DNA from: Lentisphaerota bacterium | GTDB lineage: Bacteria; Verrucomicrobiota; Lentisphaeria; Victivallales; Victivallaceae | Assembly (NCBI GenBank): GCA_015061495.1 | Contig: SUWL01000022.1 | Location: 1-39,827, forward strand | DNA: 39,827 nucleotides | Reading direction: 5' to 3' | Part shown: positions 24,777-32,519 of the stretch, piece after piece | Numbering within the stretch: the first letter of the stretch is position 1 | How the letters are laid out: each line of letters opens with the position of its first letter | The notes under the pieces: model-generated | What the model saw: the letters and a program-made list of their open reading frames with translations, nothing else | Told to the model about the DNA's origin: nothing | The model's database searches: none | Made by a program: the position numbers and the translations under genes

Positions 24777-25604
24777 ATGGCTCTGGTCACTATGAAAGAA
24801 ATGCTCCTCGCCGCCCGCAGAGAAAAACGGGCGGTGGGCGCATTCAATATCGCCAACTATGAGACCGCAAGAGCGGTGCTGATGGCGGCGGAACGGGAAA
24901 AACAGCCGGTCATCATCCAGCTGTACATGCGCTTGTTCGATTCCGAAAAGGCCTACGACCTTGCCGGTATGCTCATCCGCCTTGCCAACCGTGCCAGCGT
25001 GCCGGTGGCGATCCACCTGGATCACGGCAATACCATCAAACAGGTCAAAGATGCACTGGCATGGGGGTATACTTCTGTGATGTATGACGGCTCCCGGCTG
25101 CCCTTTGAGGAAAATGTTAAAAATACCGCTTTTTGCGTGCAGTATGCCCACAGTTTCGGCGCTTCGGTCGAGGGAGAGATCGGCCACGTCGCACAGGGTG
25201 ATGAAACTGCCATAACCGAGGTTTCGGAAGCAGTCGAATTTGCCTCTGCAACCAAAGTTGATGCCCTGGCAGTATCCATCGGCACGGCGCACGGTTACTA
25301 CACCAGCGAACCGAAACTGGATATTGAACGCTGCAAAGCGATCGCCGAAGCCCTGCCGGAATTGCCGCTGGTGCTTCACGGCGGTTCCGGTACGCCGCTT
25401 GCCGATGTCCGCAAGGTCATTGAAAACGGCGTCGCCAAGGTCAATATCGCTACGGAATTCATGGATACCTATCTCAAAAGTTCCCGCAGTGAACTGGAGA
25501 AGCTCAACGGCAAATTTCTTCCCATCGACAAATATTTTGATCCGATCGTGGATGAGTGTGCCGCCCATGCCGCGCGCTTGATGCGCTTTTTCGCCGGTAT
25601 GTGA
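24777..25604 (+). CDS. Class II (Zn-dependent) fructose-bisphosphate/tagatose-type aldolase
   Basis: A 275-residue aldolase that cleaves a phosphorylated ketose or keto-acid to dihydroxyacetone phosphate and an aldehyde. Motifs: GAFNIANYE (21-29), IHLDHG with Asp82 and Zn ligand His83, EGEIGHV, GTAHGYY and VLHGGSGTP with further Zn-binding histidines, and NIATE near the phosphate site. An in-frame TTG at 24765 overlaps the upstream stop, but GAGGTGG precedes the ATG at 24777, so that start is preferred. FbaA, KbaY/GatY and IolJ all share this fold; the nearby PfkB and IolB-like genes favour an IolJ-type role. It is the last gene of the operon; a GC-rich palindrome follows eight bases later. 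Confidence 0.9.
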   Translation: MALVTMKEMLLAARREKRAVGAFNIANYETARAVLMAAEREKQPVIIQLYMRLFDSEKAYDLAGMLIRLANRASVPVAIHLDHGNTIKQVKDALAWGYTSVMYDGSRLPFEENVKNTAFCVQYAHSFGASVEGEIGHVAQGDETAITEVSEAVEFASATKVDALAVSIGTAHGYYTSEPKLDIERCKAIAEALPELPLVLHGGSGTPLADVRKVIENGVAKVNIATEFMDTYLKSSRSELEKLNGKFLPIDKYFDPIVDECAAHAARLMRFFAGM

Positions 25605-25611
25605 TTTTTCA

Positions 25612-25641
25612 CCGGGGGGCGCGCTCACGCCGCCCCCCCGG
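25612..25641. repeat. GC-rich palindrome after the sugar operon
   Basis: CCGGGGGG and CCCCCCGG arms surround the GCGCTCACGCCG core also found at 1-54 and 39625-39680. It may form a stable hairpin ending the operon transcript, although no T-run directly follows. The rest of 25642-25806 holds no gene. Confidence 0.65.
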
Positions 25642-25806
25642 ATCCCCTTGTGCCTCACGGCTTGCTGCCTCTGATTCGTCCTGCAAACGGTTGCCCGCGC
25701 GCTGGCGTTTTTTTTTGCTTTGTGTTTTTATTGTTACAAACCGATCATCGGAAACAGTATTGCTGCCATCGGTTGTGAAAAAAAACGGTTTTAATCTCCG
25801 GCAGAC

Positions 25807-25835
25807 TTGACTTTTTTTTCATCTGATACTATATT
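25807..25835 (+). promoter_or_regulatory. Promoter of the small exported-protein gene
   Basis: TTGACT (25807-25812), 17 bases, TATATT (25830-25835), about 63 bases before the start at 25898. The same pair of hexamers with the same spacing recurs at 26627-26655. Confidence 0.7.
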
Positions 25836-25897
25836 AGAACTGAATTAATACAGATCAATATGGTATCGTTCAAATTAATCAAGGAGTTGTCATTGTC

Positions 25898-26542
25898 ATG
25901 TTGAGTACGATCAAAAAATTTGCAGTATGTGCCATTTTTGCGGCGGCATTGTTTTCGGCCGGCAGTTTGTCGGCTGCCCAGGAGAATGATTCTGAAGCAA
26001 AGCAAGCCGATGCCGAATACTACAACCGGGCTGCTGATGAGAGCTGCTGGAAAAAATTCAGCAATGGCGTGATATGGTATCTGCCCAACCGTCTTTCCGA
26101 CCTGTTGGATATATTCACGGTCGAACTCAAAGCCGGTGAAGTCGCTCTGGATCTGAAACTTACCCGTTACGCCACATTCGGCGGAGCTGTCGGCAGACAG
26201 TATAGTTTCGGCTGGAGCATCTACGACCAGCGCGGAGTTTACTGGCAGCGCGGCTGGAGTGTCGATTTCCTGAACTACCGCGCTGAAGATATTTACCGCA
26301 AAACCGTTTTCGGTTACTACAAACCGCTTTTCAAAAACACTTCCGGCGAAGTGGATATCGCCGGAATGTGCAAAGAAAAATCCGCCGATCCCTGGGCGAT
26401 CGGTATCAATGCCAGTTTGCTGCTGGGCGCGAATATCGAAATCCACCCGGTTGAGTTGGCCGACTTCATCGCCGGTATTTTATGCGTGGACTTCAAAGAC
26501 GATGACCGCCGGGAGATCCACTGGTTTTCCGATGACTTATGA
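25898..26542 (+). CDS. Small exported protein of unknown function
   Basis: A 214-residue protein with a clear signal peptide (about 1-26: basic MLSTIKK, hydrophobic core, SLSAA cleavage region) and no other membrane helix. The mature part has a recurrent pattern, WYLPNRLSDLLDIF then ELKAGEVALDLKLTRYATFGG and aromatic-rich beta strands, which I recall from uncharacterised envelope proteins but cannot assign to a named family. It has its own promoter (25807) and a strong terminator (26565), so it is a monocistronic unit. AAGGAG lies about 11 bases upstream of the ATG. A periplasmic or outer-membrane-associated role is likely. Confidence 0.75.
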   Translation: MLSTIKKFAVCAIFAAALFSAGSLSAAQENDSEAKQADAEYYNRAADESCWKKFSNGVIWYLPNRLSDLLDIFTVELKAGEVALDLKLTRYATFGGAVGRQYSFGWSIYDQRGVYWQRGWSVDFLNYRAEDIYRKTVFGYYKPLFKNTSGEVDIAGMCKEKSADPWAIGINASLLLGANIEIHPVELADFIAGILCVDFKDDDRREIHWFSDDL

Positions 26543-26564
26543 TCTTTCGGATCGCTGAATACAG

Positions 26565-26593
26565 GGCTGCCGCTTCTACGGCAGCCTTTTTTT
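26565..26593 (+). terminator. Rho-independent terminator
   Basis: Perfect 8 bp stem GGCTGCCG/CGGCAGCC (26565-26572, 26579-26586) with a six-base loop and seven T at 26587-26593, 22 bases after the stop of the small exported protein. Confidence 0.95.
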
Positions 26594-26626
26594 GCCTCAT
26601 CGCAGTAGAAGAACGGTTTTCATGGT

Positions 26627-26655
26627 TTGACTTCAAAAAAATAATGTGATATATT
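26627..26655 (+). promoter_or_regulatory. Promoter of the HTH fragment and GckR-like gene
   Basis: TTGACT (26627-26632), 17 bases, TATATT (26650-26655). It lies just downstream of the terminator and drives the region 26700-28593. Confidence 0.75.
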
Positions 26656-26677
26656 AATTGCCAATGAATAACAGTTG

Positions 26678-26694
26678 ATTTCACAACGTGAAAT
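26678..26694. promoter_or_regulatory. Inverted repeat operator candidate
   Basis: ATTTCAC-AAC-GTGAAAT, a perfect 7 bp palindrome positioned about 25 bases downstream of the -10 box and just before the HTH ORF: a classic place for a repressor site. Confidence 0.5.
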
Positions 26695-26699
26695 AAGCC

Positions 26700-26876
26700 A
26701 TGAAATCACGGCATAAAACTCTGGATATACTGGAATATATTTCGCTTTGCAACGGTGAAAGTGTCACGCTTTGTGAAGCTGCCGGAGAGTTGAAAATCAC
26801 TCCTGCCGCCGGTACCCGGATCATGGGCGAACTTGTCCGCCGCCGCTATGTACGCGTACTGAACGTAATTATATAA
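26700..26876 (+). pseudogene. Truncated IclR-type winged-HTH ORF
   Basis: A 58-residue frame starting at ATG 26700 reads like the N-terminal DNA-binding domain of an IclR regulator: KTLDILEYISLCNGESVTL (helix 1 and turn), EAAGELKITPAAGTRIMGEL (helix-turn-helix), RRRYV (start of the wing). It then stops; the ~190-residue effector domain is missing. The last codons coincide with the motif GTACGCGT-CTGAACGTAA, which closely resembles the leader repeat before the DeoR and PfkB genes, suggesting truncation by recombination at that element. Alternatively it is a stand-alone HTH protein acting on the palindrome at 26678. It has no good ribosome site. Coding status is uncertain. Confidence 0.5.
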
Positions 26877-26901
26877 TTATAAATAAAAAAAGGGAAGTAT
26901 T

Positions 26902-28593
26902 ATGAGTAATGCACTTCAAGCCGCAATGGATTTTATAGAAAATGAGCAGCAGTTTCATCTCGGTTTCCTGCCCACCGAACAATCCAGCCCCCTGACCCGG
27001 GAACTGGACAAAAAATTTGCCGCTTCTTATGCCGATGGTGTCCGCAATCTGCAGAGCGTTGACCGCAACGTCGCTGAAATGGCAAAACGCATTTTTGCTT
27101 CTCCGGAATTCGCAAAACTCGTCGATACCGGTGAAAAAATCCTGCGTAACGGCGGCAAAATCATCTTTTCCGGATGCGGCGCCACCGGCCGTTTGAGCAT
27201 CCTGCTGGAGTGTATGTGGCGCAGCTGCTGCGCCGGTACCCCCGCCGCCGCAGCCTACGCCGATCAGGTTTTCAGCATCATGACCGGCGGCGATTACGCT
27301 CTGGTCAAGTCCGTGGAATTTTTTGAAGATTATCAGGTTTTCGGCCGCCGTCAGGTGCAGGAACACAATATGGGCAGCCGCGATATGCTCGTCGCTATCA
27401 CCGAAGGCGGCGAAACTTCTTCCGTATTAGGTTCGGTTTTTGAAGCACTTGACCGCGGTTGTCAGGTCTTTCTCATGTTCAACAACCCCGCCGATCTGCT
27501 CGCTGAACATCTCGAACGCTCACGTAAAGCGATCCGCGATCCCCGGGTTTGCATACTCGACCTCTCCTGCGGCCCCATGGCTCTGGCAGGTTCCACCCGG
27601 ATGCAGGCAACCACCAGCGAACAACTCGTCGCCGGCGGCGCACTGGAATCCATTATGAACCGGATCACCGGCACAAAATCCCCGGATTACGCCGCCGAAT
27701 TTGAAAAACTCCTCGATGATCTGGAATCACCCGCCGCCGTGGACGGCATCGCCGATTATATCGCTTTTGAAACCGGTCTCTACCGTAAAAAAGCTCTTGT
27801 AACCTACTTCGCCGATGAATATCTGCTGGATATCTTTACCGATACCACCGAACGTTCCCCGACATTCATGCTCCCCCCATTCCGCAAAAACGATGACCGG
27901 ATATCCCCGCCATCATGGGCGTTCGTCAAAAACCCGCTCCATTCCACCACCGAAACCTGGCAGTTGGGCATGCACAGACCTTTGCGCTGCCTGGAATGGG
28001 AAACCTCTGACTATTTCAATATGGGTATCCCAGAATCTTTGAGCAATAATCCACCCAAAATCCGCGCCGCCGAATTGCTCAAATTCGAAGTCGGTAACGA
28101 AAATCCCGCCGAACGCGCCGCCACCGGTAACGATGCCGCCGTTTTGATCACCGTCGGAAATCAACCATGCCCGGATAATCTGAATCAGGCTTTCCAACAC
28201 ATCAACGCCCCTTTTGCCCACTTCAAATACCTGTGCATCGGCGGAAATCACCACGCCGATTTCAACGTCCCATGCAATATCTCCGAATCTCCACTCCACC
28301 TCATGGGACATTTGGCTGTCAAACTCGTACTCAATACCGTTTCCACCGGTACCATGGCAGCCCTCGGCAGAATCACCGGCAACTGGATGAGCTGGGTCAA
28401 CGTTTCCAATAAAAAACTTATGGATCGCGGTATCCGGCTGATCTGCGAAATCGGTAAAACCGACTACAAAACCGCCTGTATCAAACTCCACGAAGGTATC
28501 GAATACATGGCCGCCCATCAAGACGCTTCCACCGAAGCCGAATCCATCGTCCAATACGTCCTCTCTTACTTCTTTTCACGAGAAAAGAAGTAA
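26902..28593 (+). CDS. GckR/MurQ-like SIS-domain protein
   Basis: A 563-residue protein with SIS (sugar isomerase) folds. The first SIS region has SGCGATGRLS near 89-98, GGDYALVKSVEFFED, and AITEGGETSSV, matching the phosphosugar-binding loops of MurQ and GckR; AGSTRMQATTSEQL follows. It is almost twice the length of MurQ (about 300), like the two-SIS-domain glucokinase-regulatory-protein type, with a second SIS-like half in the C-terminal part (AAVLITVGNQPCPD). It could be a lyase of N-acetylmuramate-6-phosphate or a sugar-phosphate-responsive regulator. GGGAAG precedes the ATG. The final residues SYFFSREKK and the stop lie in the first hairpin of repeat array 2, just as in the aminotransferase at 7886-9085. 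Confidence 0.8.
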   Translation: MSNALQAAMDFIENEQQFHLGFLPTEQSSPLTRELDKKFAASYADGVRNLQSVDRNVAEMAKRIFASPEFAKLVDTGEKILRNGGKIIFSGCGATGRLSILLECMWRSCCAGTPAAAAYADQVFSIMTGGDYALVKSVEFFEDYQVFGRRQVQEHNMGSRDMLVAITEGGETSSVLGSVFEALDRGCQVFLMFNNPADLLAEHLERSRKAIRDPRVCILDLSCGPMALAGSTRMQATTSEQLVAGGALESIMNRITGTKSPDYAAEFEKLLDDLESPAAVDGIADYIAFETGLYRKKALVTYFADEYLLDIFTDTTERSPTFMLPPFRKNDDRISPPSWAFVKNPLHSTTETWQLGMHRPLRCLEWETSDYFNMGIPESLSNNPPKIRAAELLKFEVGNENPAERAATGNDAAVLITVGNQPCPDNLNQAFQHINAPFAHFKYLCIGGNHHADFNVPCNISESPLHLMGHLAVKLVLNTVSTGTMAALGRITGNWMSWVNVSNKKLMDRGIRLICEIGKTDYKTACIKLHEGIEYMAAHQDASTEAESIVQYVLSYFFSREKK

Positions 28594-29030
28594 GACAAGA
28601 AAAGCGAGATTCCCTACTTTCTTTTCCTGAAAAGAAAGTAGGCAAAGAAAAGCAATAATTTCTTTTCACGAGAAAAGAAGTAAGACAAGAAAAGCGAAAT
28701 TCCCTACTTTCTTTTCCTGAAAAGAAAGTAGGCAAAGAAAAGCAATAATTTCTTTTCACGAGAAAAGAAGTAAGACAGGAAAAGCGAGATTCCCTGCTTT
28801 CTTTTCCAGAAAAGAACGCAGGCAAAGAAAAGCGATAATTTCTTTTCACGGGAAAAGAAGTAAGACAGGAAAAGCGAAATTCCCTACTTTCTTTTCCAGA
28901 AAAGAAAGTAGGCAAAGAAAAGCGATAATTTCTTTTCACGGGAAAAGAAGTAAGACAGGAAAAGCGAAATTCCCTACTTTCTTTTCCAGAAAAGAAAGTA
29001 GGCAAAGAAAAGCGATAATTTCTTTTCACG
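28565..29030. repeat. Tandem array of exact 90 bp double-hairpin repeats, array 2
   Basis: Five full units and a partial sixth start at 28572, 28662, 28752, 28842, 28932 and 29022, exactly 90 bases apart. Each has a CTTTTC-ACGA-GAAAAG hairpin and a CTACTTTC/GAAAGTAG hairpin. The first hairpin (28565-28594) has perfect 13 bp arms and holds the stop codon of the GckR-like gene. Because the period is a multiple of three, a reverse frame stays open through all units. The remaining 29031-29131 holds no gene. Confidence 0.92.
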
Positions 29031-29131
29031 AGAGCGGAAATCCGCCCTGTTTATCAATTTAAGACTGCCTTGATGGTGATTAAGCGTGCAATATGCATGC
29101 CAAACAAGGCACCGCATTGCCTTAATAACCG

Positions 29132-31624
29132 TCACAGTTTCTGATGATCTGTCCGGATATAATAAAAGAGGTCGAACGAGCGTTTTTCCGGTAAAGCGAC
29201 GGTTATTGCCGCCAGTTCACTGCCGGAAAGTTCTTTGACTTCGCCGTTATGAAATTCCAGACGGTAACGCGCATCCGGCTTGATGTTGTGCAGATGCAGT
29301 TCCATTTCCGCTTCCGGAGATTCGGGTCTGCGGAAAGCAACCACCACTCCGCACTCTTTTGCCGGGTCATCGCCCTGCCATGCGTGCCATGATTTCAGAG
29401 ATTCGCTGTAAGGTGTAAGCATATAATAATCTCCCCGGTACAGAATGTCCCTGACCCGGGCGGCATCTGCAGCCCATTTTTTCAACCTTACGGTATCTTC
29501 CGGGGTGAATTCCACCAGACCGTAGTGGTATCTTGCCATATTCATATGCATGGCGGAATCAACATAGCTGTACGCCGAATACGGATCATCAAATGTCCGT
29601 TTGTAAGAACAGCTGCACTGTATCGGTGCGTAGCTGACCGTCAATGCGATGGTATTCTGCATCTCTTCGGGGACATCGTGATCTTCGGTGCGGTCATTGA
29701 TGGCGTAGCAGTGGCAGCGGGAAACCGTTTCAAAGTCGATGCGCCGCCCCCCGGAAGCGCAGTTGTCAAAGAGCAGATCCGGAAAACGCTTTTTCAACTC
29801 ATCCCAGAACCGGTACAGTCCGGCGATATATTTAGCTTCAGTCACGCCGATGCGGTACGGTTCATCCGCATTCTGCCAGCTCCGGAAGGTCATGTCGGTA
29901 AAGTTGAAATCCTGCCGGTAGCAGTCGATGCCGAACTCCTCCACCGCGTGCGCCACGGTATCGAACATCCATTGCCACGCATCCTCATTGCCCAGATCAA
30001 GCAGCCGCCGCTGATCGAGGGGATTCAGTGCTGTAAAGAAGTATTCCGGATGCTCCCGGACTACCGGAGTTTTGGCAATGGCGCACTCGGTGGAGAACCA
30101 GAGCAGAAACTTCAATCCCGCAGCATGCGCTTTATCCGCCACGGTTTTAAGCGTACCGGAAGGATAAAGCACCGGATTCACCCGCCAGTCACCAGCCTCC
30201 TCAAACCAGTGCGCCCAGCCGCCGCACGGCTGCCACGGGTCGGCACTGCGCGGGGGACCGTACCATCCGGCATCTACCCAGAATGTATCGATCGCAAAGT
30301 TATTATTTTTCGCATAATCGATCTCATCGAGCAGGATTTTTTCACCGATATGCCCGCCGTTGCCAAAGGAGATCGAACCGGGAAAAAGTTCCCCTTTGCT
30401 GTTGCGCGGCGATTTGTATTTGAGCATGAAACGGCGGAAATCCCGTTTGGCATCACCGATGCTCATATCTTCCCGGAAAAAGATCAATGCCGACGGCTGG
30501 CGCAAAGTTTCGCCGGGGTGGAGGAAAAATCTCGTCCGCATCATTCCGGCGGTGATGCTCAATTCATTTATGGTATTGATGATATCCAGTTTCCATGAAC
30601 CAGTCCAGCCGATTGCCACTTCCATGCCCTGTTTTTCGCTGGCATCGATCCCGGCATAAGGGAACCACGTCGCTGAACTTGATCCCCAATCGGTATCCAT
30701 CAGCACCCGGTTGCGGCCCCAACGTTGACCGATGGTGAGCGTTTCACTGCGGAAGTCTTCCGGAGAATTTTTCACTCCGCTGATACGGCGGACTGTCACC
30801 TGTCTGCCCGGAACGAGCGATTTTACGGAAAGGGTGTGGAAGTTTTCCACGACTTTGGTTTTCTGTGAATTTCCGGCGGTAAGTTCCGGCAGCACCTCAT
30901 AGACCGGGAAATCTTTGTAAAGTTTGACGGTACAGCGCAAAGTGAGCAGACCGTCCGGAGAATAGAATTCCAGACGGTACACTTCCATATCCTGATCGTC
31001 AACCAGCAGCTGTGTCCGCCGTTGCCAGTTGATCAGATCCGCCGGGACTCCATCGTATTCAAACGCCGGGAGCAATTCATTGATCATGAATCCCATCCCC
31101 GGCAAAAATTCCCTGCCGTCGGCAAGTTTGATCACCGGTTCGACCCAGCAGGCATAAGCGCAGCTCGGAGTGCCGGTATATTCCGGCGGGAAGCCTGTCT
31201 CCTGACTTTGCAGGACAAATTCGGTCGCGCCATTGAGGTCAACGGTCAGTTTTTCCGGAGAGCTTGACCACTCCAATACGCTGCTTTGAGCGGCGATTTT
31301 ACCATTGACCCACACGGTGAAACGGATATGGGCGGTCGGATTGACCGGAGCGCGGGAGCTTTCACACTCCTGGACGCCGACGAGTACTTCAAAACTCTTT
31401 CCGGGACCGGGCAGTTTGATGACATGTCTGCTCTGGGCGTGGTCTCCCCAGCCGCGCAGATAATTTCTGCCGCCGAGCAAAAATGTGTCTCCGCCGATGG
31501 CTCTGCCGGAACGGAAACCGGTTCCCCAGCCCATCTGTCTGGTTTCAACTGAAATATTTTCACTGCCGCCTAAAGTAAGAAGTTCTTTGATCCGGGCGGT
31601 AAATGCTTTACTCAATGCGGTCAT
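29132..31624 (-). CDS. GH36-like alpha-galactosidase with N-terminal NPCBM-like domain
   Basis: An 830-residue retaining glycosidase of clan GH-D. Residues about 25-165 resemble an NPCBM carbohydrate-binding domain (FEVLVGVQE, FTVWVNGK). A beta-supersandwich precedes the (beta/alpha)8 barrel at about 420-740: TFWVDAGW at 447-454, KFLLWF, CYRQDF with Asp572 as probable nucleophile (GH36 usually has KWD here), NCASGGRRID at 621-630, and Asp644-Asp650 in the INDRTEDHD stretch as candidates for the acid/base. No signal peptide is visible, so it is probably cytoplasmic and acts on imported oligosaccharides. GGAGAT lies about ten bases upstream. It is 51 bases downstream of the small lipoprotein gene on the same strand. 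Specificity could be for other alpha-linked sugars given the altered nucleophile motif. Confidence 0.85.
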   Translation of the reverse strand: MTALSKAFTARIKELLTLGGSENISVETRQMGWGTGFRSGRAIGGDTFLLGGRNYLRGWGDHAQSRHVIKLPGPGKSFEVLVGVQECESSRAPVNPTAHIRFTVWVNGKIAAQSSVLEWSSSPEKLTVDLNGATEFVLQSQETGFPPEYTGTPSCAYACWVEPVIKLADGREFLPGMGFMINELLPAFEYDGVPADLINWQRRTQLLVDDQDMEVYRLEFYSPDGLLTLRCTVKLYKDFPVYEVLPELTAGNSQKTKVVENFHTLSVKSLVPGRQVTVRRISGVKNSPEDFRSETLTIGQRWGRNRVLMDTDWGSSSATWFPYAGIDASEKQGMEVAIGWTGSWKLDIINTINELSITAGMMRTRFFLHPGETLRQPSALIFFREDMSIGDAKRDFRRFMLKYKSPRNSKGELFPGSISFGNGGHIGEKILLDEIDYAKNNNFAIDTFWVDAGWYGPPRSADPWQPCGGWAHWFEEAGDWRVNPVLYPSGTLKTVADKAHAAGLKFLLWFSTECAIAKTPVVREHPEYFFTALNPLDQRRLLDLGNEDAWQWMFDTVAHAVEEFGIDCYRQDFNFTDMTFRSWQNADEPYRIGVTEAKYIAGLYRFWDELKKRFPDLLFDNCASGGRRIDFETVSRCHCYAINDRTEDHDVPEEMQNTIALTVSYAPIQCSCSYKRTFDDPYSAYSYVDSAMHMNMARYHYGLVEFTPEDTVRLKKWAADAARVRDILYRGDYYMLTPYSESLKSWHAWQGDDPAKECGVVVAFRRPESPEAEMELHLHNIKPDARYRLEFHNGEVKELSGSELAAITVALPEKRSFDLFYYIRTDHQKL

Positions 31625-31675
31625 CAGGTGGATATCTCCTTTGAAAAGTTATATTTACAAACGAAAGCAAGCGTT

Positions 31676-32074
31676 TTAAAAGGTTGCTGTATACCAACCT
31701 CTGCCCCCACACATATTGCAATTTATCAGATTGCCGTAGTAATCATAAACTTTGCCGTACTGGCAAAAATTACAGGGCAATCTGCGGACATTATTATTAT
31801 ACTGATTGGTGCCGTAGGCAGCAGTACCGGTGGCACCGGCACCGGTAAATACATAATTCACACCTTTTTCACCGGCTTCTTGCAATACTGTATTAAAAGT
31901 TCCGCTGCTGCTGCGGGGTGTGTGTGCGGCACCTTTGACCAGATTTATGGATCCTGGTTTACTGCCGATAACTTTTTTTGAAGCCTTAACGACTGCTTTA
32001 GCGACTGATGGTTTGCAGGAACAGAGGAACAAAGTTGACACAACTGCTGCAAAAAGTACCAAACATTTTCCCAT
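31676..32074 (-). CDS. Small putative lipoprotein with DnaJ-like zinc motif
   Basis: A 132-residue protein. The N-terminus (MGKCLVLFAAVVSTLFLCSC) is a short signal sequence with a lipobox LCSC; Cys20 is the likely lipidated residue. A Lys-rich and Gly/Ala-rich middle follows. The C-terminus has CNFCQYGKV and CNMCGGRGW, two CxxC pairs of the DnaJ zinc-finger type (CxxCxGxG), about 18 residues apart. Such half zinc-ribbon ends occur in small envelope proteins, but I do not recognise the family. A GGGAAG ribosome site is seven bases upstream. It could share a transcript with the GH36-like gene. Confidence 0.65.
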   Translation of the reverse strand: MGKCLVLFAAVVSTLFLCSCKPSVAKAVVKASKKVIGSKPGSINLVKGAAHTPRSSSGTFNTVLQEAGEKGVNYVFTGAGATGTAAYGTNQYNNNVRRLPCNFCQYGKVYDYYGNLINCNMCGGRGWYTATF

Positions 32075-32519
32075 TTTTTACTTCCCTAAAAATTCCGCAA
32101 TTTTAAAATAGCCAAAATATTAAATATCGTGATACAAAATACCGGACGGGCATTAAAATAGCATAACGTTACTGACTTTTCAACATCATCTGCCGATATC
32201 GTCTGGAAAAATCGTAAAAAGACGCGGTAATGCCCCAAATTTTGTGAAACTTGCATTCCTAATGATTTGTCAACCGCCAAGTAACGGATAGATCCGCACG
32301 GCTTGCCACGGCGCAGTGAAACGAAGACGGGGAATGCGGTGTGATCCTCTTTCCCACAAGGCTCCGGCGGACAAGGCGACTCTTCCGCCGCCGCAGGGAG
32401 ATTTTCCGGAGAATCCGCAATGCGCACCGCCGGTATGAATAATACATCACAGCAAATAAGACAATAACCCAAAGCTGCTCAACTGGTTGTGACAGCAAAT
32501 CATGATTTTTTTTTTAATT
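32075..32519. other. Intergenic stretch without a supported gene
   Basis: About 445 bases between the lipoprotein start and the end of the AraC gene. A 128-codon minus-strand frame (32086-32472) exists, but it lacks a ribosome site, a family resemblance and normal codon character, so it is not called. A/T-rich segments near 32090-32200 may hold the lipoprotein promoter; no convincing -35/-10 pair was found. Confidence 0.5.

Noticed and set aside
28481-29029. Reverse-strand repeat protein of 182 residues
   Set aside because: It only exists because the 90 bp period is a multiple of three; composition follows the hairpins, it overlaps the GckR-like gene and no ribosome site is visible.
32086-32472. 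128-residue reverse-strand gene in the gap before the AraC gene
   Set aside because: No ribosome site, no family resemblance and irregular composition; treated as intergenic.
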